Shown: in pieces, positions 12,286 through 23,835 of the stretch
Layout of the letters: the number at the start of each line of letters is the position of its first letter
Numbering within the stretch: position 1 is the stretch's first letter
Assembly (NCBI RefSeq): GCF_030272615.1
Contig: NC_081411.1
Span: forward strand, 155,272,971 to 155,336,970
Length of the DNA stretch: 64,000 nt
Source of the DNA: Cryptomeria japonica
Taxonomy: Eukaryota > Streptophyta > Pinopsida > Cupressales > Cupressaceae
Direction of reading: 5' to 3'
Position numbers and translations under genes: made by a program
The notes under the pieces: generated by a model
Database searches by the model: none
What the model saw: only the letters and a program-made list of their open reading frames with translations
What the model was told of the DNA's origin: nothing

Positions 12286-13444
12286 GCAATTTTTCTAATT
12301 TGTGAGGTGACTTGTTGTGACCAAATCTGAATGTTTGACTTTTTTCTGTGACAAGAAGACACAATGTTGATGAGGACTCAATGTTTGCAAGTGTTTAGAC
12401 TCAAAATGACTCAAAGAAAGTGTGTTTTTTGATGTAAAAAAATTTTTGCATACACTTGAAGACACAACAGACATAATGTTTTAATGTTTGGTCTTGAATG
12501 TTTGATTGTTTAAAATAAGACAAGCACAACTCTTATGGCTGGCCAGGACAATAGTTGTTGATTCCCACATGAGGCTACGCTATTCAGAGCAGATACTTAG
12601 ATGCTTGACCCCACTAGCTCAACCCTCGGCACTCACTTCTCGGGGCAACCAAGCATCAGTCCCCATGAAAACTCCTCATGGGGAACTTTGTATCTCTACT
12701 AAGAACCGTATGTGTGTGGGCCACTCTAGAGGTTCGACCTCCTGCCCCAACAACTAGAAGGATTTTGGCTTCTAAAACAAAAAGGTGCTAGTAAGGGCAT
12801 CCGCTCGTGTGGCCATACATGTGGCACTTTCAGCTCTGTAAATACAAAAGGCTCCTAGTCAGTAGGGGTTACGCCCTACAACTGAATAAATAAATTTGAT
12901 CAAACGGGTTTATGGGGAGACATAGTGTCAGTATGAACTAATCAGCACACGTTATCCATAGTTTTCACCATGAATACGATTGTTTATAGTGGTTCGGAAG
13001 AGGTGGGTTTTCCTCACTACCACTTGGGTCGTTCTCTCCTAACTAGTAGTCCTAATGACCACATAGGGAGACAGGCCCTCTAAAGATTAAGTAAAAGGAG
13101 CCTATTGCTTAAGACACAAAAGACACTGGTTCAATTTTAGTGCACCAATTGAAGTGTTTGATAATCTATGAAAACAAGGCACACAATAAAGATAAAAAAA
13201 AAACCCTTGCCAAGATTCTGCAACAAAGATTTTGTTAGTAGTTTTGCAATAATACCCCTCATGCAAGCACACAAGTTAGGTAAATTTTAGATCCAAAAGA
13301 CTCTGTGAAATAGGGGCCTTCAACAAAATGATTTTTTTGCTTTCAAGACAAGCTACACCAATTTCATTAGCTAGATCTGAAGATGTTAGTTCAATATAAA
13401 CCAGATTTGAAATCCGAATGATGAAAAACTAGATCAAAGAAATC

Positions 13445-13700
13445 AAAATGCAACAACTGCACACAAACGCGGTTACCAGAAACACAAATGTGATTAGATC
13501 TGACACAGACGTGGTTCTTGAACACAGACATGATTAGATCTGACATAGACGTGGTTCTTGAACACAGATGCGCTTGAAGACTTCACAAACGCGACTAGGG
13601 AACACAAACACGTTTCTTGGAATCTGCAAAAAATAAAATAAAATACTGTCGAAGGCACAGATGCGATTCCAGATGTCACAGACATGGCAGAAAATCAAAA
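13445..13700. repeat. Short degenerate repeats, core cacagacgcg, block 2
   Basis: Repeats of acacagacgtggttcttga, acacagacatgattagatct and related units, sharing the core with block 1 about 1.2 kb away. It lies just inside the PBS of Element A. Confidence 0.65.
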
Positions 13701-13818
13701 ATGCGATCCGAAAGTACGCAAATGTGAAAATATCAGAATATTGTCAGAAATGTCAGATCTGCAACTTCAGAAACACAAAATCTGCAACAAAAGATGTTAA
13801 ATGCAAAAGGGGACAAGA

Positions 13819-13836
13819 GTCCCACTAGGCATGCCA
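13819..13836 (-). other. Primer binding site of Element A
   Basis: On the minus strand the sequence three bases after the LTR end is TGGCATGCCTAGTGGGAC. It begins with the TGG expected opposite a tRNA CCA end and resembles, with C-to-T changes, the TGGCGCGCC-type PBS I recall for Tat elements. The exact tRNA is not assigned. Confidence 0.65.
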
Positions 13837-14193
13837 AAATGTATACAGTGAAAATGGATAACAACAATATTGAAAGAATAAATGAATTCAACCACAAAAC
13901 CCTAGCCTAACAACAACAAAGATCCACCATAACATATGAAGATTACCTAAGACAATGCAAATCAAATGAAATCACAAAGATTATACCATCACATGTCCAA
14001 TAGGGTTTTGATCTCCATTCCTCCTATCTCCATTGATCTTGCTTGATATATTTGCTCTCAGATTTTATATGTGCACAAGAGCTCAACAAAGAACGGAAAT
14101 GTGGTTGCAAGTAGGATCGCATATGCAAGTTCGGATACTAGGATACTTGATTAGAATGTATATGTCCAAGGGGTTTGATAATGAAGGAAGCGT

Positions 14194-14208
14194 CTCCTTA
14201 TATAGAAG
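14194..14208 (-). promoter_or_regulatory. TATA box in the Element A LTR
   Basis: CTTCTATATAAGGAG on the minus strand, the usual form of a plant LTR core promoter. Transcription would be expected to start some 25-30 bases further on, near 14165-14170. Confidence 0.6.
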
Positions 14209-14364
14209 ACACTATAAGAAATGGAGGGATAAGATTGAGAGGTGTAAAAGATAAATGGTCGGCTATGATTAGAGGGTAGGTAGAGAAAATAAGAAAATAA
14301 TGAGAGGGTAGGTAGTGTATGAATTAAGAGATGAATGACATGTGTCATAGGTAGAAAAGGCTAA

Positions 14365-14555
14365 TGAATTAATTAAATAAATAAAGATTTATTTAATTAA
14401 TAGAAGAAGTGGGATCAATTAAATAAATAAAGTATTTATTTAATTTAAGAAAAGGATAATTTAAATAAATAAATGTATTTATTTAAATGAGAAATAAGGC
14501 TAGAAGAGGATAAATGAATTGATTAAATAAATAAAGATATTTATTTAATTAGACT
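14365..14555. repeat. Four AT-rich palindromes in U3 of the Element A LTR
   Basis: Near 14367-14401, 14417-14447, 14459-14488 and 14521-14552 the sequence reads attaaataaataaa, then 2-4 bases, then tttatttaatt. Each copy is a near-perfect palindrome of about 30 bp. They differ slightly from each other and are separated by unrelated sequence. Confidence 0.75.
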
Positions 14556-14574
14556 GGACAATTTTAGGTGTCTA

Positions 14575-17500
14575 CACTTCCTAATATTAATATGTTCATT
14601 TAACACTTTTACCACAATCATAAATGCACATAGGATAATGTAACAACAATGCTCATTCATTTACTTTCCTTTCCAATCTAGAATTACATACTTAACGAAT
14701 ATCTATATAACAAAGATAATCATCTTAACAATTACATCTTTCATATGATGCAATATACATTTCAAATGTAGATCTCAATCTCTTTTCTATCTAATGAACA
14801 TTCTTACAACATGAACCATACCATGAATATAACATCTTATTCCATTACAAGATCTTAATCACAACTACTACATCATCATGTCCTATTACATAAGATACAT
14901 GGTAAAATATACTATCTCAATACATAGAAATCAATTGCTCAACTATCTTCATAGTGAAGAATCATAGAATCCATATCCACACATGCTACCATACCATGAA
15001 GAACATCCCAATTGAAGAAGGCATCAAACCACCCAACCATGTGGAACCAAATAGGAACCACCCCCCGTGCTAGGAGATGACATGGGGTTCCAACTCACAC
15101 TCAAGACCTAGGCTGACACCAAATAACCAAGGGACTCAACATGACATTCACAAAGACAACAACCATAACAATACATGACATCACATCACAAGGCTAATCA
15201 TAAATCAATAAACTCCCAAAGGAATAATAAAATAAAGGCATAAGGATCATGGACACATGTAGCGAAAGAGTGTCATTGCATGCAATCATAATGGGAACCT
15301 AGTAACCCATCCTGACATCCATAATGCCCATGCGGAGCCATTTCAACCTATGAGGAATCAAGGGAGTTTGGTTTATCATCTATACAGTCTTCCCAAGATT
15401 ATCCTAAAATATCCTCCCTAGGTCTAAGCATTGGGGCCCAATACTATTCATTATCTTGATCAGGTGAATCCTAATTACCCAACCCACTAATCAAATTATT
15501 ATCATTATCACTTGAAATTAAATATTTTAAACTCTTCATGTGGTTACATGACAGGTCTAGACCCTATGTATCCTCTCTAGGAACTTTTTAGAAGCCTATT
15601 GCTCCCGACCCCAGTCCTACACATGCAAAAGTCCACGCTCCCAGCCATGGACCATAACCTTTGGGTAAAACATACATCAAAATAACATCACAACAACATC
15701 ATGAAGGCTCACAAATGACATTGACATAGTCACAACATTATTGAAGCAAACTGAAGCATATCAAAATTCATATAACCAAATACAAATAAGAGCCTTCACC
15801 AACATAATGCAACAATGAACCAAGGCATAAATATGAGATAAAAAGATAATACAAAGGCCATTCTAATTCTCTATAGTGAGAAAAAATCATCCCACTAGAG
15901 CTTTCATAATCAATCCTCAAAACAAGGCATGCTTCCTCTTGTTGGAGCTATATAACACATAGACATAATTCTTGATGGTAAGGAATAACACAACTTATCA
16001 GAGCACAAATAAAAAATAATATGATCAATAAAACATCAAATGACCTCTCTGAGAATCCAAACAGATCACACAGAGCCTCTGGTAAAAGCACAAAATTTAG
16101 AAAAACATTCATACCGAGAAAAATTGACAAAACCTGCACCCTTGGAGTAGTTTAGCGCATCTAGGACCCAGTTTAGTGCATCTGGGAGCCATATTAGTGC
16201 TCCCATGGAATCCTATAGTGTTATAGGATCATACTTTAGCATTTTGGATCCAAACAATAGGGATTTAGATTTAGAATACAAATATCAATAAAAATAAACA
16301 AAACATGTAACAAAACTTACCCTGAACCGCATAATGACTCACAATTAACCAATAGACACCTCCAGAAGGTGTGGGATGATGAAATAACATTAAGTAAACA
16401 CATAAATTAAATATTATAGCCATATACAAAGAATCCAGCATCAATACCTTGCCACAACCGCACTTAGAAGTATACAAAACTTCACCAAACTTGCACAAAA
16501 ACTCAGGAGGTGCAATAAGATAAAGTGAGGTACAAAACAACACTAAAAGGGTACTCAAATGCCCAAACATAACTCAATACATTCATAAGATAGGCTATGA
16601 TAGAAGAAGGAAACTTCTAAGACTTCTTATATGCAACTCACAGCCATACATAGACTCCATTCTTGCAAATAAATATAGTACCTTAAGGAGATGCATAAAA
16701 TACATAACGGACAATCAAATAGAAATTTGAGAGATTTTAAAGCTCACACAAGAATACAAGGAAGAGGAAACAAAGATTCAATAAGGGAAAATGCAGAATA
16801 TGCATTCTCGGCAACACAAACCATTTCCAGATTTTACTAAATTCATATTACTTATTCAAACATTCTTAAATTCTTCCCAAACAAATGGAAAAATCCTTAA
16901 ACACTAAAATCCATTCCCCAAATAATCTTTTAACAATTGCAATGTAGACAAACTTTCAAAATAAATTGCAAAGAGGAAATGATGGTCCAACCTGGAAAAA
17001 TTCGCAATAAATGGTAAATAGAATTCAGAGAAGAGAAATCCCAAATCAACAATCCTCAATCCAATCTCCATTCTTCAAAGATCAATCTTCAATCCAATTC
17101 ATACTCCAAATTGTGAATCCAAAATTATCCCAGATGGTAACCTGGTAACAAACTAGAAGGCTCAAATAAATAAAAATCAAATTCAAACTCTTTAAATCCA
17201 TCGACCAATAAGAAAATTCCATAAAACTATATATTATACCTACCATGTGTAAATATGGGGTAGATAATATAAAACTATATTATTTACTTACCCTCACAGA
17301 AAACAAACAATCAAAATAAAAGGTAGGTAAACTTTGTATTATAACCAATTATGCCAATAATAATAAGGTAGTAGTATAAGCATAAATGGGATAATAACAA
17401 ATCAAATCCCAATAATAAATAAATAAGTAAAAGTTCAAACAATAGAAACTTATAATAAAATATATAATCAAATAAACAATTAAGCAAAAGTAATAAATAA

Positions 17501-18419
17501 TTAATAAATGAATAAATAATAAATAAATATCCCTTAAACAATAAATAAATAATAAATCAATTAAATCAATAAATAAATAATCATTAAGCAATAAATAAAT
17601 AATTAGATAATCAATTAAGCAATAGATCAAATAAATCAATGAATTAATCCCAATTAAATAGTTATAAAATTTCAAAAATAATTAAATATCAAATAATCAA
17701 TTAAACACTAAATAAACTAAATAAATAAATAGCCATGCTATAAATTAATATAATCATTAAAAATATCATATTAATCTGATTGTTAACTAAATAATAGCCA
17801 CACAGTCGCATCACCTCAAGAAACCCGATAAAGGGTCAAACAGTGACACAAGACTCTAGCCACCAACTTGCACCACAACACAACTAACAAGGTGAACAAA
17901 TTAAGCCTGGAGTGTAAGAGGGAAACACATGTCATCTCCAATAACTTGCCATTGGGATTAAAGTCTACATGCTTAGCCCTGTGAGACCAAGTGGAGTCGA
18001 TGTCTGGTACTTGCAATCTTGCATCCACCACTAAACACAATACAACATATCATAAGTGAATAGGCAAGTAATAGAGAATCTCAATGTCATATTATGCTCG
18101 CAATGTGTGGTATGACATCATCTCTAATCACGAATACACTAGAAGATAATCATAATAATCATAATCATGGAATAGGGTTAGCATAATCAAGATGTCATCA
18201 TAACCTCATAAGCAATATAATTCATGAATAATGAGTACATCTAGATCACTACACATAAGTCTAGTCAACATGTTAGTCCAGAACATGAATTCATCCACAT
18301 AAATCATAATGAACCCACTAATGTCAAAGAGACTATCCGAACATGCACAAATCTAAAAATCTTTATCACCTCTTCTAATAAAGGATGGGTCAGGTAGGGG
18401 CACTACACCCCATATTTTT
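14575..18419. other. Non-coding, AT-rich DNA, probably decayed transposon sequence
   Basis: No coding region is supported. 16145-16260 has three loose copies of tttagcgcatctggga-type words. At 18402-18407 the plus strand reads actaca after gtaggggc, so the minus strand starts TGTAGTGCCCCTACC. This is a plausible LTR start of a chromovirus-like element, but no partner LTR, PBS or PPT was found. Base composition and lack of ORFs suggest old LTR or internal non-coding sequence. Confidence 0.45.
17340..17780. repeat. AT-rich low-complexity tract (aataaata-type)
   Basis: Irregular repetition of aataaataaat, aattaagcaata and atcaattaa words over about 440 bp. Translations here are Leu/Tyr/Ile-rich artefacts of composition, not genes. 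Confidence 0.8.
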
Positions 18420-18542
18420 CTATCATAATCTCTCCTTCTATGTCTCTCTATCATTCTATCTATATTTTCCCACTTCCTCTCTCACTCTACCTTCCTCTCC
18501 CTTCCTCTATCTCTAGATATGCCTCCCTCTATCCATACATAC

Positions 18543-18635
<93 letters not shown>

Positions 18636-19045
18636 CCCCCCCCCCCCTCTTTTTAGACCTATATAGTCATATCTATTTTCCTCTCGATATCTATCTCTCT
18701 GTATTTTCTCTTTCATCCATCCCTCTATCTTTATTTGTCTATCTCTCTATATGTCTCTACCACTACATCTCTTCCTCTCTCTATATATAATTGTTTATCG
18801 CTATCTTGATCTTTCTATCTCTCCCTCTTTCTCTCTTTCTATTTATTGTTCTCTTCCACATCTATGTAAACCCCTCTCCTCTCTCTTTTTATCTCTCCAT
18901 GTCTATCTCATTTATTCCATTTCATCTCCTCTTTCTCCATTTGCATCTCTATCTCTATCTTCTCTTTTTTATCTCTTTTGCCCTCTCTCTTGCCTTTCCT
19001 CCCTCTATTTATACCTATCTATAACTTTCTCTCCCTCTCACCCTA
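18420..19045. repeat. 600-bp pyrimidine tract with (CT)42 microsatellite
   Basis: (CT) repeated 42 times at 18547-18630, then ccct and a run of C to 18647. The flanks on both sides (18420-18546, 18648-19045) are an irregular C/T-rich strand with words such as tctctatctctc. A strand asymmetry of this length is unusual. Confidence 0.9.
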
Positions 19046-20009
19046 TTCCAAAAATAAAATGAGCCTCTTGGTAATGGAACTTGATTATCTTCCTAATTTA
19101 GAGGTTTTATTTTAGTTATGATTGGATCCTTGTTAGAAGATGCAAAGTGGATTTGTAACTATCACTTCCCCATTGAGACCTTTGTTGCACAAACAATGTC
19201 ATGTTCTAAATCGAATACCAATTGATCCTATGTTCTACACAAATTTATGCAAAAAAGTAAGCCCAATTTTCCCTAATTGACTTTCCAAACCTCTTTGGCA
19301 TACCCATTGCACACCAAGGTGCAATTTTTGGTGTAATATACACAGAGATATCAAATTTCAAAAGATCTAACATTCATAAAAATAAAAATATTGATAATCA
19401 CTCTTTCATGCGAAGATCAATTCATACAAATTTGTATAATATATTTATATTGAATTTTTATTTAATTATTATCAATTATTTATTTTATTTTTAAATATAT
19501 ATTTTATAAATTTAACCTAATATCTTTATGTACCAAACTTTTATATTCAATTATAAGAATTCATAATAGACTTTATCTTGTTGATTCTTTAAAAAAAGTG
19601 CTTTTGACTTTAAAAAATCATTGATTAAATTTTAATGAAGAGAATAAATTTATATTTCCACAGTTCTTACCAATAAACATTAAATTTGATATAAACATTA
19701 CCATAAATCAAATAATGGAGTATTTAAAGTTCATGAAACCATAACAATTAACTTAAATTTAGATAGATATGCTAGGGCACCACATATCCTTCTTTTTTTT
19801 TCCTGACAAGAGCTTAATTAATTCATTCATAGAAAGGCTACTAAAGTTTAAGATAAGGGTTTATTTTGGTAATAACATCATATACTCATATTACAATGAT
19901 ATGTGTTACAATGACACAAACTCATATTCCAAATCAGAAGTCTCAATCACCACCAATCATCATATACAATCAAATATTTTCTCATTTATTGATTAAGGTC
20001 CTAATTCCC
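19046..20009. other. AT-rich DNA without recognisable content
   Basis: No gene, repeat family or RNA gene is supported in this stretch. Confidence 0.5.
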
Positions 20010-20720
20010 AGTTCCTTGATTCTTTATCGGTAAGCTCTCTCTGATATACCCAAAAGACTTAGTTGGTTGTGATCTCTCTACTATTGGGCGAGACATTGCT
20101 ATGTGCTCCTAGGCCCAAATCTGCAATAATGTGACCCCCACTGCTAAGTTGGTACCCTCATCATATACAACTCAGTGTAGCTTGTGGTATAAGTGGGCCA
20201 ACACACAGATCCCCCATGCATATCGCATCCACTATCTCACCATATGTTGGAGTATTTTCCCCCATCCAACTAAGAACCCATGTGATCTCCTATCCGGAAA
20301 AAGGAATCCACCAATCAAACCTGCTAGTATAGACAAAAGTGGGACATATTGATCCACCATGTCCTGCCACACAACCGAATAACCACTGAGATGCGGATCA
20401 ACAAACACCTCCTACAATGTATCAGTCCCACCCTGATCCTCCACGTCATACTATACCAACTCTCTAGTGATCAGGATCCATAGTATCCTTTACATGTCCT
20501 CGAGTGTCACTATGATCTCTCCAGTTGGTAGATGGAAGGTGTTATTCTCTCTATGCCATCTATGCAGTCAACAAGACCTTGTTCTTCTAGTAGGAAGGCA
20601 TGAACATGATGTGCGAAAAACCACATGAAACAATAATAGCTCTGTCCCCATCAGTCAAATCTCCATGCATAGCCAATGTCTTCGGGTATTGCTCCTGAAG
20701 CATCATCATGCCTAATGTAG
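20010..20720 (-). pseudogene. PMD (aminotransferase-like) gene fragment, antisense in Element E
   Basis: Read on the minus strand from about 20720: an N-terminal stretch with LTDGDRAIIVSCGF and KVLLTA, then after a frameshift TFHLPTGEIIVTLEDM (20490-20545), the PMD signature. GLIGGFLFPDRRSHGFLVGW (about 20265-20325) and VTLLQIWA-EHIAMSRPIVE (about 20060-20130) follow. Stops occur after EDM and before EHIA, among others. The C-terminal half, present in the Element A copy (coiled coil and tail), is absent; similarity ends near 20010. The gene lies antisense to the adjacent LTR. Confidence 0.75.
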
Positions 20721-21039
20721 CCTACATCAAAATATCGACACCATATCAGTTCTATCTATCAATTGAATCAATCAACATGATTCAATCAAACAATCTTCTA
20801 TCTACTCAGTGTGAGATCCTAATCAATCTCATTGAGCCCCTATTAGTGATGTCAGTAATGCTATCATTTCGGAGTTTCAATCATAAACTCTTATCAATTA
20901 GGTGGGTTCATCTTAGCCTATCCTATCAGTAATCAAACAGACCTCTCTTATTAGTGACGCAAGTCACGCTATCAAATCCAGGTAGGTTAATCTTAGCCTA
21001 TCCTATTAAATTAGTTATCCAATATTAGTGATGGCATCA

Positions 21040-21390
21040 CCATATCAAATCAAAGTTATCCCATATCAAAATTAAAGTCATCCTATATAGAAATCAACGT
21101 TATCCCATATCGAAATCAAAGTTGACCCATATCAAATCAAAGTTACCCCATATCGAAAAAAAGTTATCTCCTATCAAACTAGTTGACTCATATCGACTCA
21201 CATGACCCATTTTGACATCAATTACTCGAAGTCAAATAAATTCATATCGACTCACATGACCCATACCAACATCAATGAATCATATCAAAGTCAAATGAAC
21301 CCATATCTAGTCACATGACCCATATCAAATCCAATGATCCATGTCGTAATCAATTGTCTCATATAAAAATCAAGTATCCTATTTGTGACA
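21040..21390. repeat. Tandem repeats of cccatatcaaatcaaagtta type
   Basis: Irregular units of about 20-40 bp with the core catatcraatcaa, alternating with gactcacatgacccat words. At least ten copies are recognisable by eye. Confidence 0.7.
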
Positions 21391-21610
21391 CTAGTCACAC
21401 TAGAGTTTTGATGCTACACTCTATCAATCAAAACATCAATTTGACATGTCACCAAGTCCTCTTACTATCAACAATCCACATTTTGTGAAAAATTGAGCTA
21501 CATCAAGACCTATCAATCATTGGACCTAATATCGAACATCATCACAATCATTATTATCAATTTTGTGCATGTCAAAAATTTCAAAAAATACTAAAAAACC
21601 AAACAGTTCT

Positions 21611-21870
21611 GTATGCACTAAAATAGTCTTTGTATGCATTACATCATATGCACTACAACAATCATTGTATGTGCAATAAAATCAATCAAATGACCTACAA
21701 GACATCATATGCGCCATCAAAGTAATTATATGCACTACAACAGGCATTAAATGCGCTAAATGACCAATCATATGCGCTAAATCAACATTCATATGCATCA
21801 CAATAATGTTTAAATGCGCCAAACAATAAATTATATGCACTTCGTGACTGATCATTTGTGCTAAAAGAAA
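21611..21870. repeat. 21-bp tandem repeat with atatgcgc core
   Basis: Cores (atatgcgc, atatgcac, aaatgcgc) begin near 21707, 21728, 21749, 21770, 21791, 21812, 21833 and 21854, a strict 21-bp step. More irregular copies lie at 21611-21700. Being 7 codons long the unit keeps an open frame on the minus strand (21900-21682) coding for a heptad-like LAHL-rich peptide. Confidence 0.8.
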
Positions 21871-22556
21871 GCAAAAAACTAGGGCACATAAAAATAACAT
21901 GAAAAAGGGCTTAAAAACTTGAAAAATCTAACTAACAATGCTCAAAAATCACACAAAGAGGTCCTAAAATCCACTTATCGATGGGTCATACTCTACTAGT
22001 CGGTCGATTCGACGAACTCACTCAAATTTGTGGTTGTGATGGGGGGGCACTATTTTTCTCTTCTTCTCTTCTCCTCTCGAAGCTCCAATCTCTAAATGCC
22101 AAGTGCACAGATGAGCTGGAAATGGACCCTTGAAGGCTTATATGGCATGTGGTGATGTAGGAAAGGTGTGTTTCCTAGATGGATGTGTGGGGCATGTACG
22201 CGCTATGCTCACACTCTATTTTCACCAAATTTAAATAGCTTTTATCGAAAGATCAATTTCAAAAAATTTGAAAAATCCCAAAAATGGAAAATTTTTAAAA
22301 ATCCACAAAAATTAGAAAAATTTAAAAAATCCAAAGAAACAAAAAATCATCCAAAATCAACCAATTAGCTTGATCATAAAATTTTTCTCAATTCATCTCT
22401 CGAGGGGGCATCATTATGATATCGACTTGATATCAGTATCAGTATTCATATCTAGGGCACCATAACAATTTTTTTGGCAACAACATCAAAATCAAACAAA
22501 ATGAGCAACATATCAAGTGATTTTTCTTTGAATCGACATGTGGTCACACATCACTT

Positions 22557-22571
22557 CAAAGAGGGGAAAAA
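22557..22571 (+). other. Polypurine tract of Element E
   Basis: caaagaggggaaaaa sits directly before the TG of the LTR at 22572. This is the plus-strand primer site and fixes the orientation as plus. Confidence 0.75.
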
Positions 22572-23835
22572 TGTAGATACCTAAACCTGCACACTTAATT
22601 AAATAAATTTTATTTGTTTAATTATCATCTATCCACCTATTAATTAAACTAAGGTTTGATTAATATCCCTTCTCTTCTAGTCTAACCATTAATTAGATTT
22701 ACATTTAAGTAATATTCCCTTTCTTCGATTAATTGAATAAATTCTTTTTATTTAATTAAATCCCCTCTCCAACATTTTAATTGAATTTTACATTTAATTA
22801 AAACCCCTTATACATATAAATAAATCAAATTCCCCCCACTTGCATTTTCCTACAAATGTAAGTTGCATCCATTTTAGTTGAAATAAAATATTTTATTTTA
22901 ATGAAAATCATGTTTTTCTCCCACTTGCATTCTCCTACATTTTCCATTGACCTCCTAATCATTCATCTGGAAGTCCTCAAATCCCACTTAATGAGCTTAA
23001 TTCTTCTAATCATGTCACAACCCTAAATTTGGGGAAGTCACTTCTCCAAATTTGGAAGAAAGTCTTCTAAATACATTTAAGACTTTATCATTTCAACAAG
23101 TTAACTTGTTGAGTTCCCCAAATTTGTAAGGCTCTTACAAATTAACTTCTGAAGTCTTCCAAACCATTAAAGGCTATTGCAAAATCCTTGAAGGTTTCTC
23201 CCTTCACACAAGCTAAACCTCCAAAGTCTTCAAAGAGATTTTAAGGCTCTTACAAGACATCATCCCTTCAACACATCAACCCATCATGGCTTGTCCCTTT
23301 GACCATCTTTCAACTTTGCACAAGAGTTGAACCAGTGGATAATAGCTTGCATCCTTGGATAAAAGCTTTATCCAACAAACTTGCCCACATAGGGTTAACC
23401 AAATGTTAAGTCTTCCCAAGCATTTAATGTTTCCTTAATCTCCTCTCAAGCCTCCTCATGTTGACATGTGTCAACCTAGAATTGGGTTGAAAATCTCACA
23501 TGGATTGATAAATTTCAATCTTGGCCTTTCTTAAGCCAATTCAATCTTGGCCATCTATTTACCAATTATTCTATAAATCAAGCTCATTTTCTCATATCAA
23601 GGATCCCATCTTAGTTATTTACATCTAAGCTATAGCTAAATTGTCTTATGCAAGTTATCCAGGAACTCCATTGCCATCTTCAAGCAATTTTAGATCATTC
23701 TAGTTGCATTATAGGATAGATTTCATCATGTTTTAGTATATCATGTTAGTTTATTTTCCATGCTAGATCAATCTCATCTTCACAACATGCTCATGGTAGC
23801 TTAATCTCACACTAATCTTCTCGTTTTGGTAATGT
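22572..23835 (+). repeat. 3' LTR of Element E, interrupted by Element B
   Basis: Starts TGTAGATACCTAAACC after the PPT. The first 250 bp contain a series of AT-rich palindromic words (aattaaataaat / attt-ttaatt) like those in the Element A LTR. A possible TATA box is at 23570-23578 (tctataaat). The sequence is cut at 23835 where the Element B repeat begins, and the remainder was not found on the other side of B. Confidence 0.7.

Larger units (their letters stand above)
11499..13818 (-). other. Untranslated leader of Element A
   Basis: About 2.3 kb between the PBS and gag with no supported coding region. It holds two blocks of short repeats (listed separately) and a small hairpin at 12659-12685 (ccccatga facing tcatgggg with a 7-nt loop). 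Leaders of this length occur in Tat/Ogre-type elements and carry packaging signals, but none can be pinpointed here. Confidence 0.6.
1..14574 (-). mobile_element. Element A: degraded Ty3/gypsy (Tat-type) LTR retrotransposon, 3' end outside window
   Basis: Read on the minus strand the order is 5' LTR (14574-13840), PBS, a 2.3-kb leader, gag, protease, a G-patch-containing segment, RT, RNase H, a second archaeal-type RNase H, integrase (ending 4006), a spacer, then a PMD gene on the opposite strand (443-2367). Two RNase H domains after the RT are the hallmark of the Tat lineage. No second copy of the LTR is found between 1 and 4006, so the 3' LTR should lie to the left of the window. Stop codons and several frameshifts in gag-pol make it non-functional. 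That the PMD gene belongs to the element is inferred from its position and from the mirrored arrangement in Element E. Confidence 0.85.
13840..14574 (-). repeat. 5' LTR of Element A (735 bp)
   Basis: On the minus strand it starts TGTAGACACCTAAAATTG at 14574 and ends GTATACA at 13840, three bases before the PBS, giving TGTA...TACA inverted ends. U3 contains four AT-rich palindromes (14365-14555) and a TATA box at 14194-14208. No second copy is in the window, so LTR divergence cannot be read. The start resembles that of the Element E LTR (TGTAGATACCTAAACC). Confidence 0.8.
20721..22556. other. Non-coding region of Element E between PMD gene and 3' LTR
   Basis: Apart from two tandem-repeat blocks (21040-21390 and 21611-21870) the stretch has no supported gene. 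22200-22400 is A-rich with repeated aaaaatcc words. Confidence 0.55.
20010..23835 (+). mobile_element. Element E: 3' end of a Tat-like LTR retrotransposon related to A
   Basis: In plus orientation: an antisense PMD gene (20720-20010), two tandem-repeat blocks, a polypurine tract and an LTR starting at 22572. Upstream gag-pol is missing. The order (PMD antisense, minisatellite, LTR) mirrors Element A, and LTR starts agree (TGTAGAYACCTAAA). The LTR is cut at 23835 by Element B. Confidence 0.7.

Noticed and set aside
12725-12760. gaggttcgacctcc, resembling a tRNA T-arm
   Set aside because: The stem is only four pairs with the wrong loop size, and no D-arm, anticodon arm or acceptor stem can be fitted around it.
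17311-17675. Overlapping minus-strand frames rich in Leu/Tyr/Ile
   Set aside because: They follow from the aataaata low-complexity tract; no codon structure or motif.
18440-19060. Long open frames on both strands (Ser/Leu-rich or Arg/Glu-rich)
   Set aside because: These are translations of the CT/GA repeat tract.
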